Shown: piece by piece, positions 27,897-36,229 of the stretch | How positions within the stretch are numbered: the first letter of the stretch is position 1 | Layout: every line of letters begins with the position of its first letter | NCBI GenBank assembly: GCA_031287525.1 | Contig: JAITSU010000026.1 | Coordinates: 16,028 to 80,027 of the forward strand | Direction: 5' to 3' | Source: Zoogloeaceae bacterium | GTDB lineage: Bacteria; Pseudomonadota; Gammaproteobacteria; Burkholderiales; Rhodocyclaceae | DNA: 64,000 nucleotides | Made by a program: the position numbers and the translations under genes | Notes under the pieces: generated by a model | Seen by the model: the letters and a program-made list of their open reading frames with translations, nothing else | Told to the model about the DNA's origin: nothing | The model's database searches: none

Positions 27897-27941
27897 GCGA
27901 AAAATGTTGTCCGGCATGACGCGCCGCAAAACATTTTTCGC
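27897..27941 (-). terminator. Inverted repeat downstream of gapA, possible terminator
   Basis: A perfect 12-base inverted repeat (gcgaaaaatgtt / aacatttttcgc) with a 21-base loop lies 10 bases after the gapA stop. On the minus strand the descending arm contains five T within the stem but no T run follows. Terminator or mRNA 3'-stabilising hairpin are both possible. The rest of the 255-base gap to the chemoreceptor gene shows nothing recognisable. Confidence 0.4.
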
Positions 27942-27950
27942 CGGAACAGT

Positions 27951-28979
27951 TTACTTCGCGGTCATCCACGCCCTTGCCGCATCCAGCATCCGGCACGAAT
28001 AACCCCATTCGTTGTCGTACCAAGCCAACACCTTGACCAGTGTCGCGCCATCTTCGCCGGTCAACACGCGGGTTTGCGTGGCGTCAAAGGTGGAAGAAAC
28101 CGTCGTATGGTTGAAGTCGGAAGACACCAGCGGTTCGTTGTTTACCGCGAGAATGCCCTTGAGCGGACCGTTCGCGGCGGCGGTCAACAGCGCGTTGATT
28201 TCTTCTTTGGTGGTGGCGCGTTCGGGTGTAAAGGTCAGATCGACGAGCGAAACATTCAGCGTCGGCACCCGAAGCGAAAAACCGTCAAACTTGCCCTTGA
28301 GTTGCGGCAGCACCAGACCAACCGCTTTCGCCGCGCCGGTCTTGGTCGGGATGATATTCGCCGCCGCCGCCCGCGCCCGCCGCAAATCCTTGTGACGCAC
28401 ATCAACCGTCACCTGGTCGTTGGTGTAGGCATGAATGGTGGTCATCAAACCCTGCCTGATGCCAACGGATTCGGACAACACCTTTGCCACTGGCGCGAGG
28501 CAGTTGGTGGTGCAGGAAGCGTTCGAGACCACAGTCATGGCGGAAGTGAGCGCGCCTTCATTGACGCCTACGACCACCGTGGCGTCCACGTCATCGCCGC
28601 CGGGCGCGGAAATCAGCACCTTTTTTGCCCCCTGCGTGAGCAGCGCCTGCGCTTTTTCCTTGCTGGTATAAGCGCCGGTGCATTCGAGCAGCAACTCGAC
28701 GCCGTGCCGCGTCCAGTCAATATCCCTGGGATTTTTGGTGGAATGGAAGGGAATTTTCTTGCCGTCGATGATGATGACGTTCTCCCCTTCGGTTTCCACC
28801 GACGTGGCAAAGCGACCGTGGGTGGTGTCGTACCGCAACAGATGGGCATTGGTCGCCAGATCGCCGGAAGCGTTGATGGCGACCACATCAAATTCATTTT
28901 GCAGCCCGCGCTCATAAAGGGCGCGCAGGGTACAGCGACCAATACGACCAAACCCGTTGATGGCGACTTTGATGCTCAT
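27951..28979 (-). CDS. gapA: Glyceraldehyde-3-phosphate dehydrogenase, type I
   Basis: GapA oxidises glyceraldehyde-3-phosphate to 1,3-bisphosphoglycerate with NAD in glycolysis and gluconeogenesis. The 342-aa protein is complete: '[20 protein letters not shown]', the active-site '[17 protein letters not shown]', '[11 protein letters not shown]', '[20 protein letters not shown]' and the C-terminal '[14 protein letters not shown]'. A strong ribosome site (GGAG) precedes the ATG. The transketolase gene lies upstream on the same strand, a linkage familiar in betaproteobacteria, but here a YhcG-type nuclease gene separates them. Confidence 0.97.
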   Translation of the reverse strand: MSIKVAINGFGRIGRCTLRALYERGLQNEFDVVAINASGDLATNAHLLRYDTTHGRFATSVETEGENVIIIDGKKIPFHSTKNPRDIDWTRHGVELLLECTGAYTSKEKAQALLTQGAKKVLISAPGGDDVDATVVVGVNEGALTSAMTVVSNASCTTNCLAPVAKVLSESVGIRQGLMTTIHAYTNDQVTVDVRHKDLRRARAAAANIIPTKTGAAKAVGLVLPQLKGKFDGFSLRVPTLNVSLVDLTFTPERATTKEEINALLTAAANGPLKGILAVNNEPLVSSDFNHTTVSSTFDATQTRVLTGEDGATLVKVLAWYDNEWGYSCRMLDAARAWMTAK

Positions 28980-29090
28980 GGGTGTTTCTCCTTGTCGGTA
29001 AAGTGGTGAGGCGTTTCAGAAAATGGCGCATTGTAGCGCAACAGCACGTTCAATCTCTTTGGCATAACCGGAAAAGCTTGGAGCGCGTCT

Positions 29091-30221
29091 TCATTCCATT
29101 TCCCCGCGCCTGTTTTCAATCAGTCTGCGTTCTTTGACGATTTCTGTTTGCAATTCCTGTTCACTGGGCAGGAATTGCAGGTATTTGGAGGCGAAAATTT
29201 GCCGACTTTCGCTCAATACCGAATACTTTGCCACGGCTTCCCCTTTGTCCGAGCAGAGAATCAGCCCGATGGTCGGGTTGTCGCCCGTAACCTTGAAGCG
29301 GTCTTCAAACAGACGGACATAGCCATCCATTTGTCCGACATCCTGATGCGAGAGTTTGCCAATCTTCAAGTCAATCAGCAAAAAGCATTTGAGCATGAAG
29401 TTGTAGAACACCAGATCAATATAAAAATCCTCATCGTCGAAGCGGATGTGCTTTTGCCGCGCGACGAAGGAAAAACCCTTGCCGAGTTCCAGCAGGAAGG
29501 TCTGCAAGTTGTTGATAATGGCTTGTTCCAGATCATTTTCGTGCAGATTTGCCGGATCGGGCAGACCGAGAAATTCCAGCACGAGCGGGGATTTCAGGAA
29601 ACTTTCCACGGGCAGGGCATCACCCGACAGGCGTTTGCGTGACGGGCTGGACAGTTCCGCGTCCCCATGATTGGCGACGATGCGTTCGTAATACGCAGTG
29701 TGAATCTGCCGTTCCAATTGCACCTTGCTCCATCCGCATTCGATCGCTTCCTGTTCATAGAACGCCCGCGCTTTGTCGTTGGCGACGCGCATCAGGGCGC
29801 GATAGTGCGACCAGGTGAGGTGTGGAGAGAAGGTGGATTCGCTTCCCGACGGGTAGCGAATTGGCACGGAAGATTCTGCACCCGACGGGCGCAGAATCTC
29901 AAACCGGTGAGCATAGGCTTGGTAAAACTGCCGAAAATCCCAAAGGTTACGTTCTGAAAACCCTGTGCCAAATCGCTTTGTCAGCCGTCCTGACAAGTCA
30001 GCGATAATCTGTTTGCCATATTCCGCCCGTGCTTCGCCGCCTTGCAGGTCGTGCGTAATTTCGCGCCCGATGCACCAATAAGCCAACACCATATCAGTGT
30101 TGATGGCGCGTCGCACACTGCCGCGCGCCTGTTCCAGAATGGTGGCGACGCGGAAGAAAAGGTCGCCTGAGGTACCCACTGAGCTGTCCGGCGAAATCGG
30201 GAAATTCGTGTCTTGACCCAT
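29091..30221 (-). CDS. YhcG/DUF1016 family PD-(D/E)XK nuclease-like protein
   Basis: The 376-aa protein has the DUF1016 N-terminal domain (about residues 20-170; 'INTDMVLAYWCIGREI', 'FGTGFSERNLWDFRQFY', 'LTWSHYRALMRV') and a C-terminal PD-(D/E)XK fold with 'DFYIDLVFYNFMLKCFLLID' followed by 'LKIGKL' (the D...DxK catalytic pattern). The cellular role is unsettled; the family is found near mobile and restriction genes. It begins five bases after the transketolase stop and separates tkt from gapA. Two palindromes are embedded in frame at 29837-29899, adding the similar peptides 'RPSGAESS' and 'YPSGSEST' between the two domains. Confidence 0.88.
   Translation of the reverse strand: MGQDTNFPISPDSSVGTSGDLFFRVATILEQARGSVRRAINTDMVLAYWCIGREITHDLQGGEARAEYGKQIIADLSGRLTKRFGTGFSERNLWDFRQFYQAYAHRFEILRPSGAESSVPIRYPSGSESTFSPHLTWSHYRALMRVANDKARAFYEQEAIECGWSKVQLERQIHTAYYERIVANHGDAELSSPSRKRLSGDALPVESFLKSPLVLEFLGLPDPANLHENDLEQAIINNLQTFLLELGKGFSFVARQKHIRFDDEDFYIDLVFYNFMLKCFLLIDLKIGKLSHQDVGQMDGYVRLFEDRFKVTGDNPTIGLILCSDKGEAVAKYSVLSESRQIFASKYLQFLPSEQELQTEIVKERRLIENRRGEME
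29837..29861. repeat. In-frame palindrome 1 in the yhcG-like gene (CCCGACGGG core)
   Basis: The 25-base element ATTCGCT-n11-AGCGAAT is a palindrome around CCCGACGGG. It lies within the coding sequence without breaking the frame and shares its core with a second element nine bases away. Confidence 0.8.
29871..29899. repeat. In-frame palindrome 2 in the yhcG-like gene (CCCGACGGG core)
   Basis: The 29-base element has perfect 9-base arms (AGATTCTGC / GCAGAATCT) around the same CCCGACGGG core. The arms differ from those of the first copy, but the arrangement ATTC..core..GAAT is shared, as in a family of palindromic mobile repeats. Confidence 0.8.
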
Positions 30222-30226
30222 GCGTT

Positions 30227-32251
30227 TTATATTTCGTCTTTTGCAGCCTTCACCACGCTAACCACGTTCTCCACCGTAAACCCGAAGTGCTCAAACAATT
30301 TCCCCGCCGGAGCCGACGCGCCGAAGGTGTTGATGCTGATGACTTCGCCATGCAGTCCGACATACTTGCGCCAGAAGTCGCCGTGCGCGGCTTCGATGGC
30401 GACGCGGCGGACGTGCTTGCCGAGGACGGATTGCTGGTATGCCTTGTCCTGCCGGTCGAATACGCTGGTTGAGGGGATGGAAACGACGCGCGCGGGGATA
30501 TTTTCCGCCGCCAGCGCCTTTTGCGCGTCCAGCGCCAGCTTGATTTCGGAGCCGGTAGCGATGAGCACGGCTTGCGGGTCTTTGGCGTCGGAGAGGATGT
30601 AGCCGCCTTTTTTGATGGTTTCTGCGTCAATGTCGCCGGTGACGACGGGCAGGTTCTGGCGGGAGAGGGCGAGCAGGGTGGGGCCGTCTTGCCGCTCGAT
30701 GCCGGCTGCCCAGGCGATGGCGGTTTCTACGGCGTCGCAGGGACGCCAGACATCCAGATTGGGAATCAGGCGCAGGCTGGGGATTTGCTCGACGGGCTGA
30801 TGGGTGGGGCCGTCTTCGCCCAGACCGATGGAGTCGTGGGTGTAGACCATGATTTGACGCTGTTTCATCAGCGCCGCCATGCGGATGGCGTTGCGGGCGT
30901 AGTCGGAAAACACCAGAAAAGTGGCGGTGTAGGGAATCAGTCCGCCGTAGAGCGCCAGACCGTTGGCGATGGCGGTCATGCCGAATTCGCGCACGCCGTA
31001 GAAACAGTAATTGCCGCCATCAGTGGCGCTGACGCCTTTACTGCCTTGCACAAAAGTGAGGTTGGAGGCGGCGAGATCGGCGGAACCGCCGAAGAGTTCC
31101 GGCAGACCCGGAAGCAGGGCGGCGATGGCGTTCTGGCTGGCTTTGCGGGTGGCGATGTTTTCGGCTTTGGCTTTGCAGTCGGCGATGTAGCTCGCGGCAG
31201 TTTTCGACCAGTCGGCGGGCAGTTCCCGGTTGATGACCCGGCGCGTGAATTCGGCGGCGAGATCGGGGAAGGCAGCGCGGTAGGCGGCGAAGCGTTGCCG
31301 CCATTCGGCTTCCAGCGCCACGCCTTTGGCTTTGGCGTCCCAGGCGGTGTAGATTTCGGCGGGGATTTCAAAGGGGGCGTGCGTCCAGCCGATTCTGGCG
31401 CGGGTGGCGGTGATTTCGTCAGCGCCCAGCGGAGCGCCGTGGCAATCGTGGCTGCCCGCCTTGTTGGGCGACCCCATGCCGATGACGGTTTTGCAGCAGA
31501 TGAGGGTGGGTTTGCCCGTTTCCGCTTGCGCGGTTTTTAGCGCGGCTTCGATGGCGGCGGCGTCGTGACCGTTAACATCGGGGATGATGTGCCAGCCGTA
31601 GGACTCGAAGCGTTTGGGGGTGTCGTCGGTGAACCAGCCTTCTACGTGACCATCAATGGAGATGCCGTTGTCGTCGTAGAAGGCGATCAGCTTGCCCAGA
31701 CCGAGCGTGCCCGCCAGCGAGCAGGCTTCGTGGCTGACGCCTTCCATCAGGCAGCCGTCGCCTAAAAAGGCGTAAGTGTGATGGTCGATAATGGCATGAC
31801 CGGGGCGGTTGAATTCCGCTGCCAGCGTCTTTTCCGCCAACGCGAAGCCGACGGCGTTGGCGATGCCCTGACCGAGCGGGCCGGTGGTGGTTTCGACGCC
31901 GGGGGTATGACCCGCTTCCGGGTGTCCGGCGGTGCGGGAAGCGAATTGGCGGAAGTTTTTAAGATCGTCGATGGAAAGCGCGTAGCCGGTGAGGTGCAAG
32001 AGCGCGTAGATGAGCATGGAGCCGTGACCGTTGGAGAGCACGAAGCGGTCGCGGTTGGGCCAAGCGGGATTGGCGGGGTTATGTTTCAGGTGTCGCCGCC
32101 AGAGCACTTCGGCGATTTCCGCCATGCCCAAAGGCGCGCCCGGATGACCGGAATTCGCCTTCTGAATGGCGTCAATGGCAAGGGCGCGCAGCGCGCCGGT
32201 TAAAGGGTTGAAAGCGGGGCTAAAAGCAACCTGTTGGGAACTCGCGCACAT
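30227..32251 (-). CDS. tkt: Transketolase
   Basis: Transketolase moves two-carbon units between sugar phosphates in the pentose phosphate pathway, using thiamine diphosphate. The 674-aa protein carries '[18 protein letters not shown]', the thiamine-binding '[13 protein letters not shown]', '[11 protein letters not shown]', the glutamate and histidine region '[20 protein letters not shown]', and '[17 protein letters not shown]' near the C-terminus. Length is standard. It starts a minus-strand run tkt, yhcG-like, gapA. The gap upstream, shared with a divergent GGDEF gene, contains an 18-bp perfect palindrome. Confidence 0.97.
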   Translation of the reverse strand: MCASSQQVAFSPAFNPLTGALRALAIDAIQKANSGHPGAPLGMAEIAEVLWRRHLKHNPANPAWPNRDRFVLSNGHGSMLIYALLHLTGYALSIDDLKNFRQFASRTAGHPEAGHTPGVETTTGPLGQGIANAVGFALAEKTLAAEFNRPGHAIIDHHTYAFLGDGCLMEGVSHEACSLAGTLGLGKLIAFYDDNGISIDGHVEGWFTDDTPKRFESYGWHIIPDVNGHDAAAIEAALKTAQAETGKPTLICCKTVIGMGSPNKAGSHDCHGAPLGADEITATRARIGWTHAPFEIPAEIYTAWDAKAKGVALEAEWRQRFAAYRAAFPDLAAEFTRRVINRELPADWSKTAASYIADCKAKAENIATRKASQNAIAALLPGLPELFGGSADLAASNLTFVQGSKGVSATDGGNYCFYGVREFGMTAIANGLALYGGLIPYTATFLVFSDYARNAIRMAALMKQRQIMVYTHDSIGLGEDGPTHQPVEQIPSLRLIPNLDVWRPCDAVETAIAWAAGIERQDGPTLLALSRQNLPVVTGDIDAETIKKGGYILSDAKDPQAVLIATGSEIKLALDAQKALAAENIPARVVSIPSTSVFDRQDKAYQQSVLGKHVRRVAIEAAHGDFWRKYVGLHGEVISINTFGASAPAGKLFEHFGFTVENVVSVVKAAKDEI

Positions 32252-32358
32252 GAAAAACCTGCCAGCCGTGTAGGAAAAGGCTGAATTATCAGCGAAAACG
32301 CCCCTTTGAGGCTAGGAGAAAAGAGATGGCGCGATGGCGCGGCGGCGCTATTGTTGAC

Positions 32359-32376
32359 CAAAACACATGTGTTTTG
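32359..32376. promoter_or_regulatory. 18-bp perfect palindrome, candidate operator
   Basis: CAAAACACATGTGTTTTG is a perfect palindrome in the divergent gap between tkt and the GGDEF gene. A TTGACA hexamer overlaps its right end (32374-32379) on the plus strand, although no good -10 box lies 17 bases further. Its symmetry and place suggest a repressor or activator site; no matching regulator is encoded nearby. Confidence 0.4.
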
Positions 32377-32477
32377 ACAAAAGCATGATTCAGCTTTCCG
32401 CGTATGCGGTTATAGTATGCGTACAAAAAATCGTGTCACAAAAGTCGCGCCGATACGCTGCGCTACACAAAATTAAA

Positions 32478-35162
32478 ATGCCCATGCGCCCCCACATTTC
32501 GCGTTTGCCCCTTCTCGCCTCGCTGGTAGCGCCTGGATGCGCGTCGACGCTTTCGGCGCAGGGGCGGCAGGGATTTACGGATGGGCGCAATGACCTGTTG
32601 ACCCTCAACATTCTGGTGATGTTGGTTCTGATTGGCGTGGCGCTTTTTTTGTTTGTTCAGTCGCGGCGGCTGGATCGAAAAAGGGCAAATTATCAGGCGG
32701 AAGCGGCGTCGTTGGCGGAAGAGCAGCGGTTTTTCACACCGGCGCAGATGGCGACGCTGACTTTGAGCATGGCGCCGCGCTGGCCGATTATCGCGGCTTC
32801 GGATAGTCTCGCGGCGGTTTTGGGCGTCGCGCCGGAGCGTTTGCGGGTGGGGTGTTGTTACGCGGATGTTCTTGCGCCGGATGACGCGGCGCGGTTGTTG
32901 GCGGACATTGAGCGCCATGTCGAAGAGGGCGCGACGCAATGGCGGCAGCAGTATTGCGTGCAGACCGAACACGAGGGTTCGCGCTGGATTGGCGGCTACA
33001 CGCAAGCCGGGTTTAACCGGCGCGGCAAGGTGGTCAGGCTGCGGAGTTACCTGTTCAACGACACCCGCCACATGGAAGCCGATTTACGCATGGAACGGCT
33101 CGCCAGCGTTTTTGACCACACCAACGAATGCATTTGCATGACCGACCCGCTCGGCACCATCCTAGAAGCCAATCAAAATTTTTGCAGGATGACGGGCTAT
33201 ACCCATGCTGAACTCATTGGACAAAACCCGCGTCTGCTGAAATCCGGTCGCCACGATGACATTTTTTACCGCGCCATGTGGGATGAACTCACCGCGCGGG
33301 GGCAGTGGCAAGGAGAAATCTGGAATCAGCGCAAGAACGGCGAAATTTATCTCGAACATCTGTCCATTACCTCTGTACAGACACGCGGCGGGCAGGTCGC
33401 GCGCTACATCGGCATTTTCAACGACATTTCCGATTTCAAGACGCAGCAACAGCGCATCGAACACCTCGCCCATTTCGACGCCCTGACCGGCTTGCCCAAT
33501 CGGGTGCTGCTCACCGACCGGCTGCGGACTGCGCTCGCCGCCGCCAAACGCGCCAGGAACCTGCTGGCGATTGCCTATCTCGATTTGGACGGGTTCAAAC
33601 GGGTTAATGACACTTTCGGACACGAAATGGGTGACACGCTGCTGATCAGCGTCGCCCGCACTCTGGAAGACACCCTGCGCGAAACCGACACCGTGGCGCG
33701 GCTGGGCGGCGATGAATTCGTACTGGTCTTGGGCGGCGGCGGCGAGCGTTCCGATTACCTCAATACGCTGGAACGGGTGCTGGCGCGACTGTCCGCGCCC
33801 TTCTCGCTGGGCGCGGCGACGGTCAACATCGGCGCCAGCATCGGCGTGACCTTTTATCCCGACGACGACGGCAGCCCCGATTCCTTCCTGCGCCACGCTG
33901 ACCAGGCGATGTATCAGGCGAAACAGGCGGGGCGTTCGGGCTACAAAATTTTCAGCATGGAAGAAGCAACGCCCGGCAAGCCGCTGCCCACAGACCTGAA
34001 CAGCATCGAAACCGCGCTGGGAAAAGGCGAATTCTGCTTGCGCTTCCAGCCCACCGTGAATATCCGCGAAGGTAAAGTCATCGGCATGGAAGGGCGCATG
34101 TACTGGCAACACCCGCAGCGCGGGCTGCTGTCGCAGGCGGAATTCATGCCCGACTTCGTTGGCACGGCAATGGAAACGCGCCTCTGCGAATGGTTCATCA
34201 CGGCGCTGCTCGCGCAGTTTCAGACGTGGCAGCGGCAAGGCTTGCGGCTTTTCGTCAGCTTTGGCGTTACCAACGCCCAGGTACGCGCCCCGCAATTTCT
34301 GCCCAATCTCCTGTCCAGAATACAATCCGCCTCCCTGCCAGCAGGCGCTTTGTGGATTGAATTGCGGGCGGCGACACCCGAACAGGAAGAAATCGCCGAG
34401 ATCGCGCAAGTGCTGGAAGAATGCCGCGAACATGGCATCAGCATCATGTTGGGCGATTTCGGCACCGGCTATTCCTCGCTTGCCTGCCTGCGCCGCCTGC
34501 CCGCCGACTTTCTGAAAATCGACCAGAGCTTTATCCGCAGCATGTTGAAAAATCCCGAAGACCTCGCCATTATCGAAGGCGTACTCAACATGGCAGCCGC
34601 CTTCGGGCGTCAGGTCATCGCGGAAGGCGTGGAAAGCGCCGCCCATTGCGGCATGTTGTTGCACATGGGCTGCAACATCGTGCGCGGCAACCACATCGCC
34701 CGCCCCATGAGCGTCAGCGCCATCACCGACTGGCTGCGCGAATGGCGACCCGATCCCGCATGGTCAGCCGCCGCCCAACTGCGACTGGGATACCGACATC
34801 TGCCCCTGCTCTTGATGGAAGTCGAACTGCGGCGCTGGATTGAACAAATGCGCGAACACGTATTGACACATGCCGGTCAACGTCCGGCAGCCCCCATTCT
34901 GGACGCCGCCGCCAGCGCCTTCAATCGCTGGTACCAGATTGCCAGAAAATCCGCTGTCTACAACAGCATCCCTTCTTTCACCGCCCTCTTCGGCGCGCAC
35001 GAACATCTCCACAGCATCGCCCAGGCAATGGCAAGCGCTATCGAACGCAACCAGCCAGAAAACGCCGACGCAAGAGTAGAAGCCTTCAACGCCACCTGCG
35101 ACCAGATGATGAGTTTGCTCAATCATCTGATGGAAACAGCAGCGGCGTTGCCGGACAGGTGA
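32478..35162 (+). CDS. PAS-GGDEF-EAL protein with C-terminal CZB-like domain
   Basis: The cyclic-di-GMP protein has one membrane segment ('ILVMLVLIGVALFLFVQ'), a PAS-like region, a clear PAS domain ('VFDHTNECICMTDPLGTILE', 'NFCRMTGYTHAELIGQNP'), a GGDEF domain with the intact 'LGGDEFVLVL', and an EAL domain whose signature is 'EGR' and whose 'DDFGTG' motif is 'GDFGTGYSSL'. Phosphodiesterase activity is therefore doubtful. The last 130 residues resemble the CZB zinc-sensing domain ('NRWYQIARKSAVYNSIPSF', 'AHEHLHSIA') but lack the cysteine ligand. The start is uncertain: 32478 gives 894 aa, and the frame is open back to 32367. Confidence 0.85.
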   Translation: MPMRPHISRLPLLASLVAPGCASTLSAQGRQGFTDGRNDLLTLNILVMLVLIGVALFLFVQSRRLDRKRANYQAEAASLAEEQRFFTPAQMATLTLSMAPRWPIIAASDSLAAVLGVAPERLRVGCCYADVLAPDDAARLLADIERHVEEGATQWRQQYCVQTEHEGSRWIGGYTQAGFNRRGKVVRLRSYLFNDTRHMEADLRMERLASVFDHTNECICMTDPLGTILEANQNFCRMTGYTHAELIGQNPRLLKSGRHDDIFYRAMWDELTARGQWQGEIWNQRKNGEIYLEHLSITSVQTRGGQVARYIGIFNDISDFKTQQQRIEHLAHFDALTGLPNRVLLTDRLRTALAAAKRARNLLAIAYLDLDGFKRVNDTFGHEMGDTLLISVARTLEDTLRETDTVARLGGDEFVLVLGGGGERSDYLNTLERVLARLSAPFSLGAATVNIGASIGVTFYPDDDGSPDSFLRHADQAMYQAKQAGRSGYKIFSMEEATPGKPLPTDLNSIETALGKGEFCLRFQPTVNIREGKVIGMEGRMYWQHPQRGLLSQAEFMPDFVGTAMETRLCEWFITALLAQFQTWQRQGLRLFVSFGVTNAQVRAPQFLPNLLSRIQSASLPAGALWIELRAATPEQEEIAEIAQVLEECREHGISIMLGDFGTGYSSLACLRRLPADFLKIDQSFIRSMLKNPEDLAIIEGVLNMAAAFGRQVIAEGVESAAHCGMLLHMGCNIVRGNHIARPMSVSAITDWLREWRPDPAWSAAAQLRLGYRHLPLLLMEVELRRWIEQMREHVLTHAGQRPAAPILDAAASAFNRWYQIARKSAVYNSIPSFTALFGAHEHLHSIAQAMASAIERNQPENADARVEAFNATCDQMMSLLNHLMETAAALPDR

Positions 35163-35179
35163 GTTCAGGGGACAGGTAG

Positions 35180-35200
35180 GGCGCGTTCTCCGAACGCGCC
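35180..35200. repeat. GC-rich palindrome after the GGDEF gene
   Basis: GGCGCGTTC-tcc-GAACGCGCC has perfect 9-base arms, 18 bases after the GGDEF stop. It could end transcription, though no T run follows, or be a relative of the GTAGGGGCGAAC-type repeats seen at 5.1 and 63.4-63.9 kb, since 'gtaggg' also precedes it. Confidence 0.5.
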
Positions 35201-35316
35201 GGACGTAACGACGGCGGTTTCTACGCTCCCGCCCCATCGTCAAATGTTGGGTGACGACATACACTTGTACAATCCTGTCTTTTCCCAGGCTCCCTTTCTG
35301 GTAAGGAATCCCGTAC

Positions 35317-35847
35317 ATGTTGTCTACACTCATCGAAATCCTGCTGACTATTTTCGGTAGTCCTACGCTCTATATCCGTATCAGCCATGATCAGTTGAAA
35401 TTGCTGCACGCGGAATCCGGCGAGATACTGGAAGAACCGCCTGTCGTTGCTTTTGAAACGCACAATGGCCAACACAAAATTCTGGCGATAGGTCGGGAAG
35501 CGCTTGTCTACAAAGACCGAAGCGACGTGACGCTCGCCAATGGCTTCGACCATCCACGCACCTTGATTGCCGATTTCATCATGGCGGAGACCGCGCTCAA
35601 ACATTTCATGAGCCGCCTGCCCAAACCCAAAGCCATGCGCTTGCGCCTTCCCCCTGTACTCGTTTTGCATCCTCTGGAAAAACAGGAAGGCGGCTACACG
35701 CCCATTGAAATGCGTGCCTTCCGTGAACTCGGCATAGGCGCGGGTGCCTGGCGCGTCTACATCTGGACAGGTCGCCCCCTGACCCGCGAAGAAATCAGGG
35801 AACGACGTTTTCCCGCTCACGAAAGTCATCGGCTTTATTCTGAATAG
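35317..35847 (+). CDS. Half-size MreB-like (actin-fold) protein
   Basis: The 176-aa protein resembles only the N-terminal subdomain of MreB: 'TLYIRISHDQLKLLHAESGE' (phosphate-loop strand pair), 'EEPPVVAFE' (compare NEPSVVA), 'KILAIGREALVY' (compare VLAVGxEA), and 'HPRTLIADFIMAETALKHFM' (compare PLKDGVIADFxxTExMLxYF). It stops where full MreB would continue into its nucleotide-binding second half, and the phosphate-loop glycines are mostly gone. An AAGGA site nine bases before the ATG supports the start. It may cap or modulate MreB filaments, or be a relic; this is inference. It stands alone. Confidence 0.6.
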   Translation: MLSTLIEILLTIFGSPTLYIRISHDQLKLLHAESGEILEEPPVVAFETHNGQHKILAIGREALVYKDRSDVTLANGFDHPRTLIADFIMAETALKHFMSRLPKPKAMRLRLPPVLVLHPLEKQEGGYTPIEMRAFRELGIGAGAWRVYIWTGRPLTREEIRERRFPAHESHRLYSE

Positions 35848-36229
35848 AGTGCGCTATCTACGGGCTGGGGGATGTTCCAATGGATGCCTCCTTCCGTGAC
35901 GCTCTGAATAGAACCGGAATGACCCTGAGAAAACGATAAATTCGGCGCGATGACCGGACAAATTTCCCTGATGACACTTTGGTTTGAGTTGCGGAAAATG
36001 CTGGCAACCCACCGTTCTCCCACATCAAGCCGCCTTCAATTCCTCGCGTAAAACGCGCCGCAAGGTGCCGAGGGTGACTGGCGCCGCATCTGCCGCGATA
36101 ACGCCGCGCAGGGCATCCCGCTCAGAGTGTGATGGTTTTGCGTCACTCATACTTATCTGTCTTCTGTCTTCTGAATGTTACACTACCTGATTCTTCTTTC
36201 CGTCCGCCGCGTTGGGCGTTTCTGTCGCC
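35848..36229. other. Intergenic region without a recognised gene
   Basis: The 382 bases between the MreB-like gene and ubiB hold no recognisable gene apart from a 41-codon minus-strand frame (listed separately). The frame downstream of that small ORF on the minus strand (35835-36023) has no family resemblance and overlaps the MreB-like gene. Composition is somewhat lower in GC than the flanks. Confidence 0.5.
36025..36150 (-). CDS. Possible 41-aa small protein
   Basis: A short frame from ATG 36150 to TGA 36025 encodes a charged, helical peptide beginning 'MSDAKPSHSERDALRG' and ending 'LGTLRRVLREELKAA'. It looks like a real small amphipathic protein rather than a shadow, because no larger gene overlaps it, but I recognise no family and there is no strong ribosome site. 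It could equally be a gene remnant. Confidence 0.3.
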   Translation of the reverse strand: MSDAKPSHSERDALRGVIAADAAPVTLGTLRRVLREELKAA

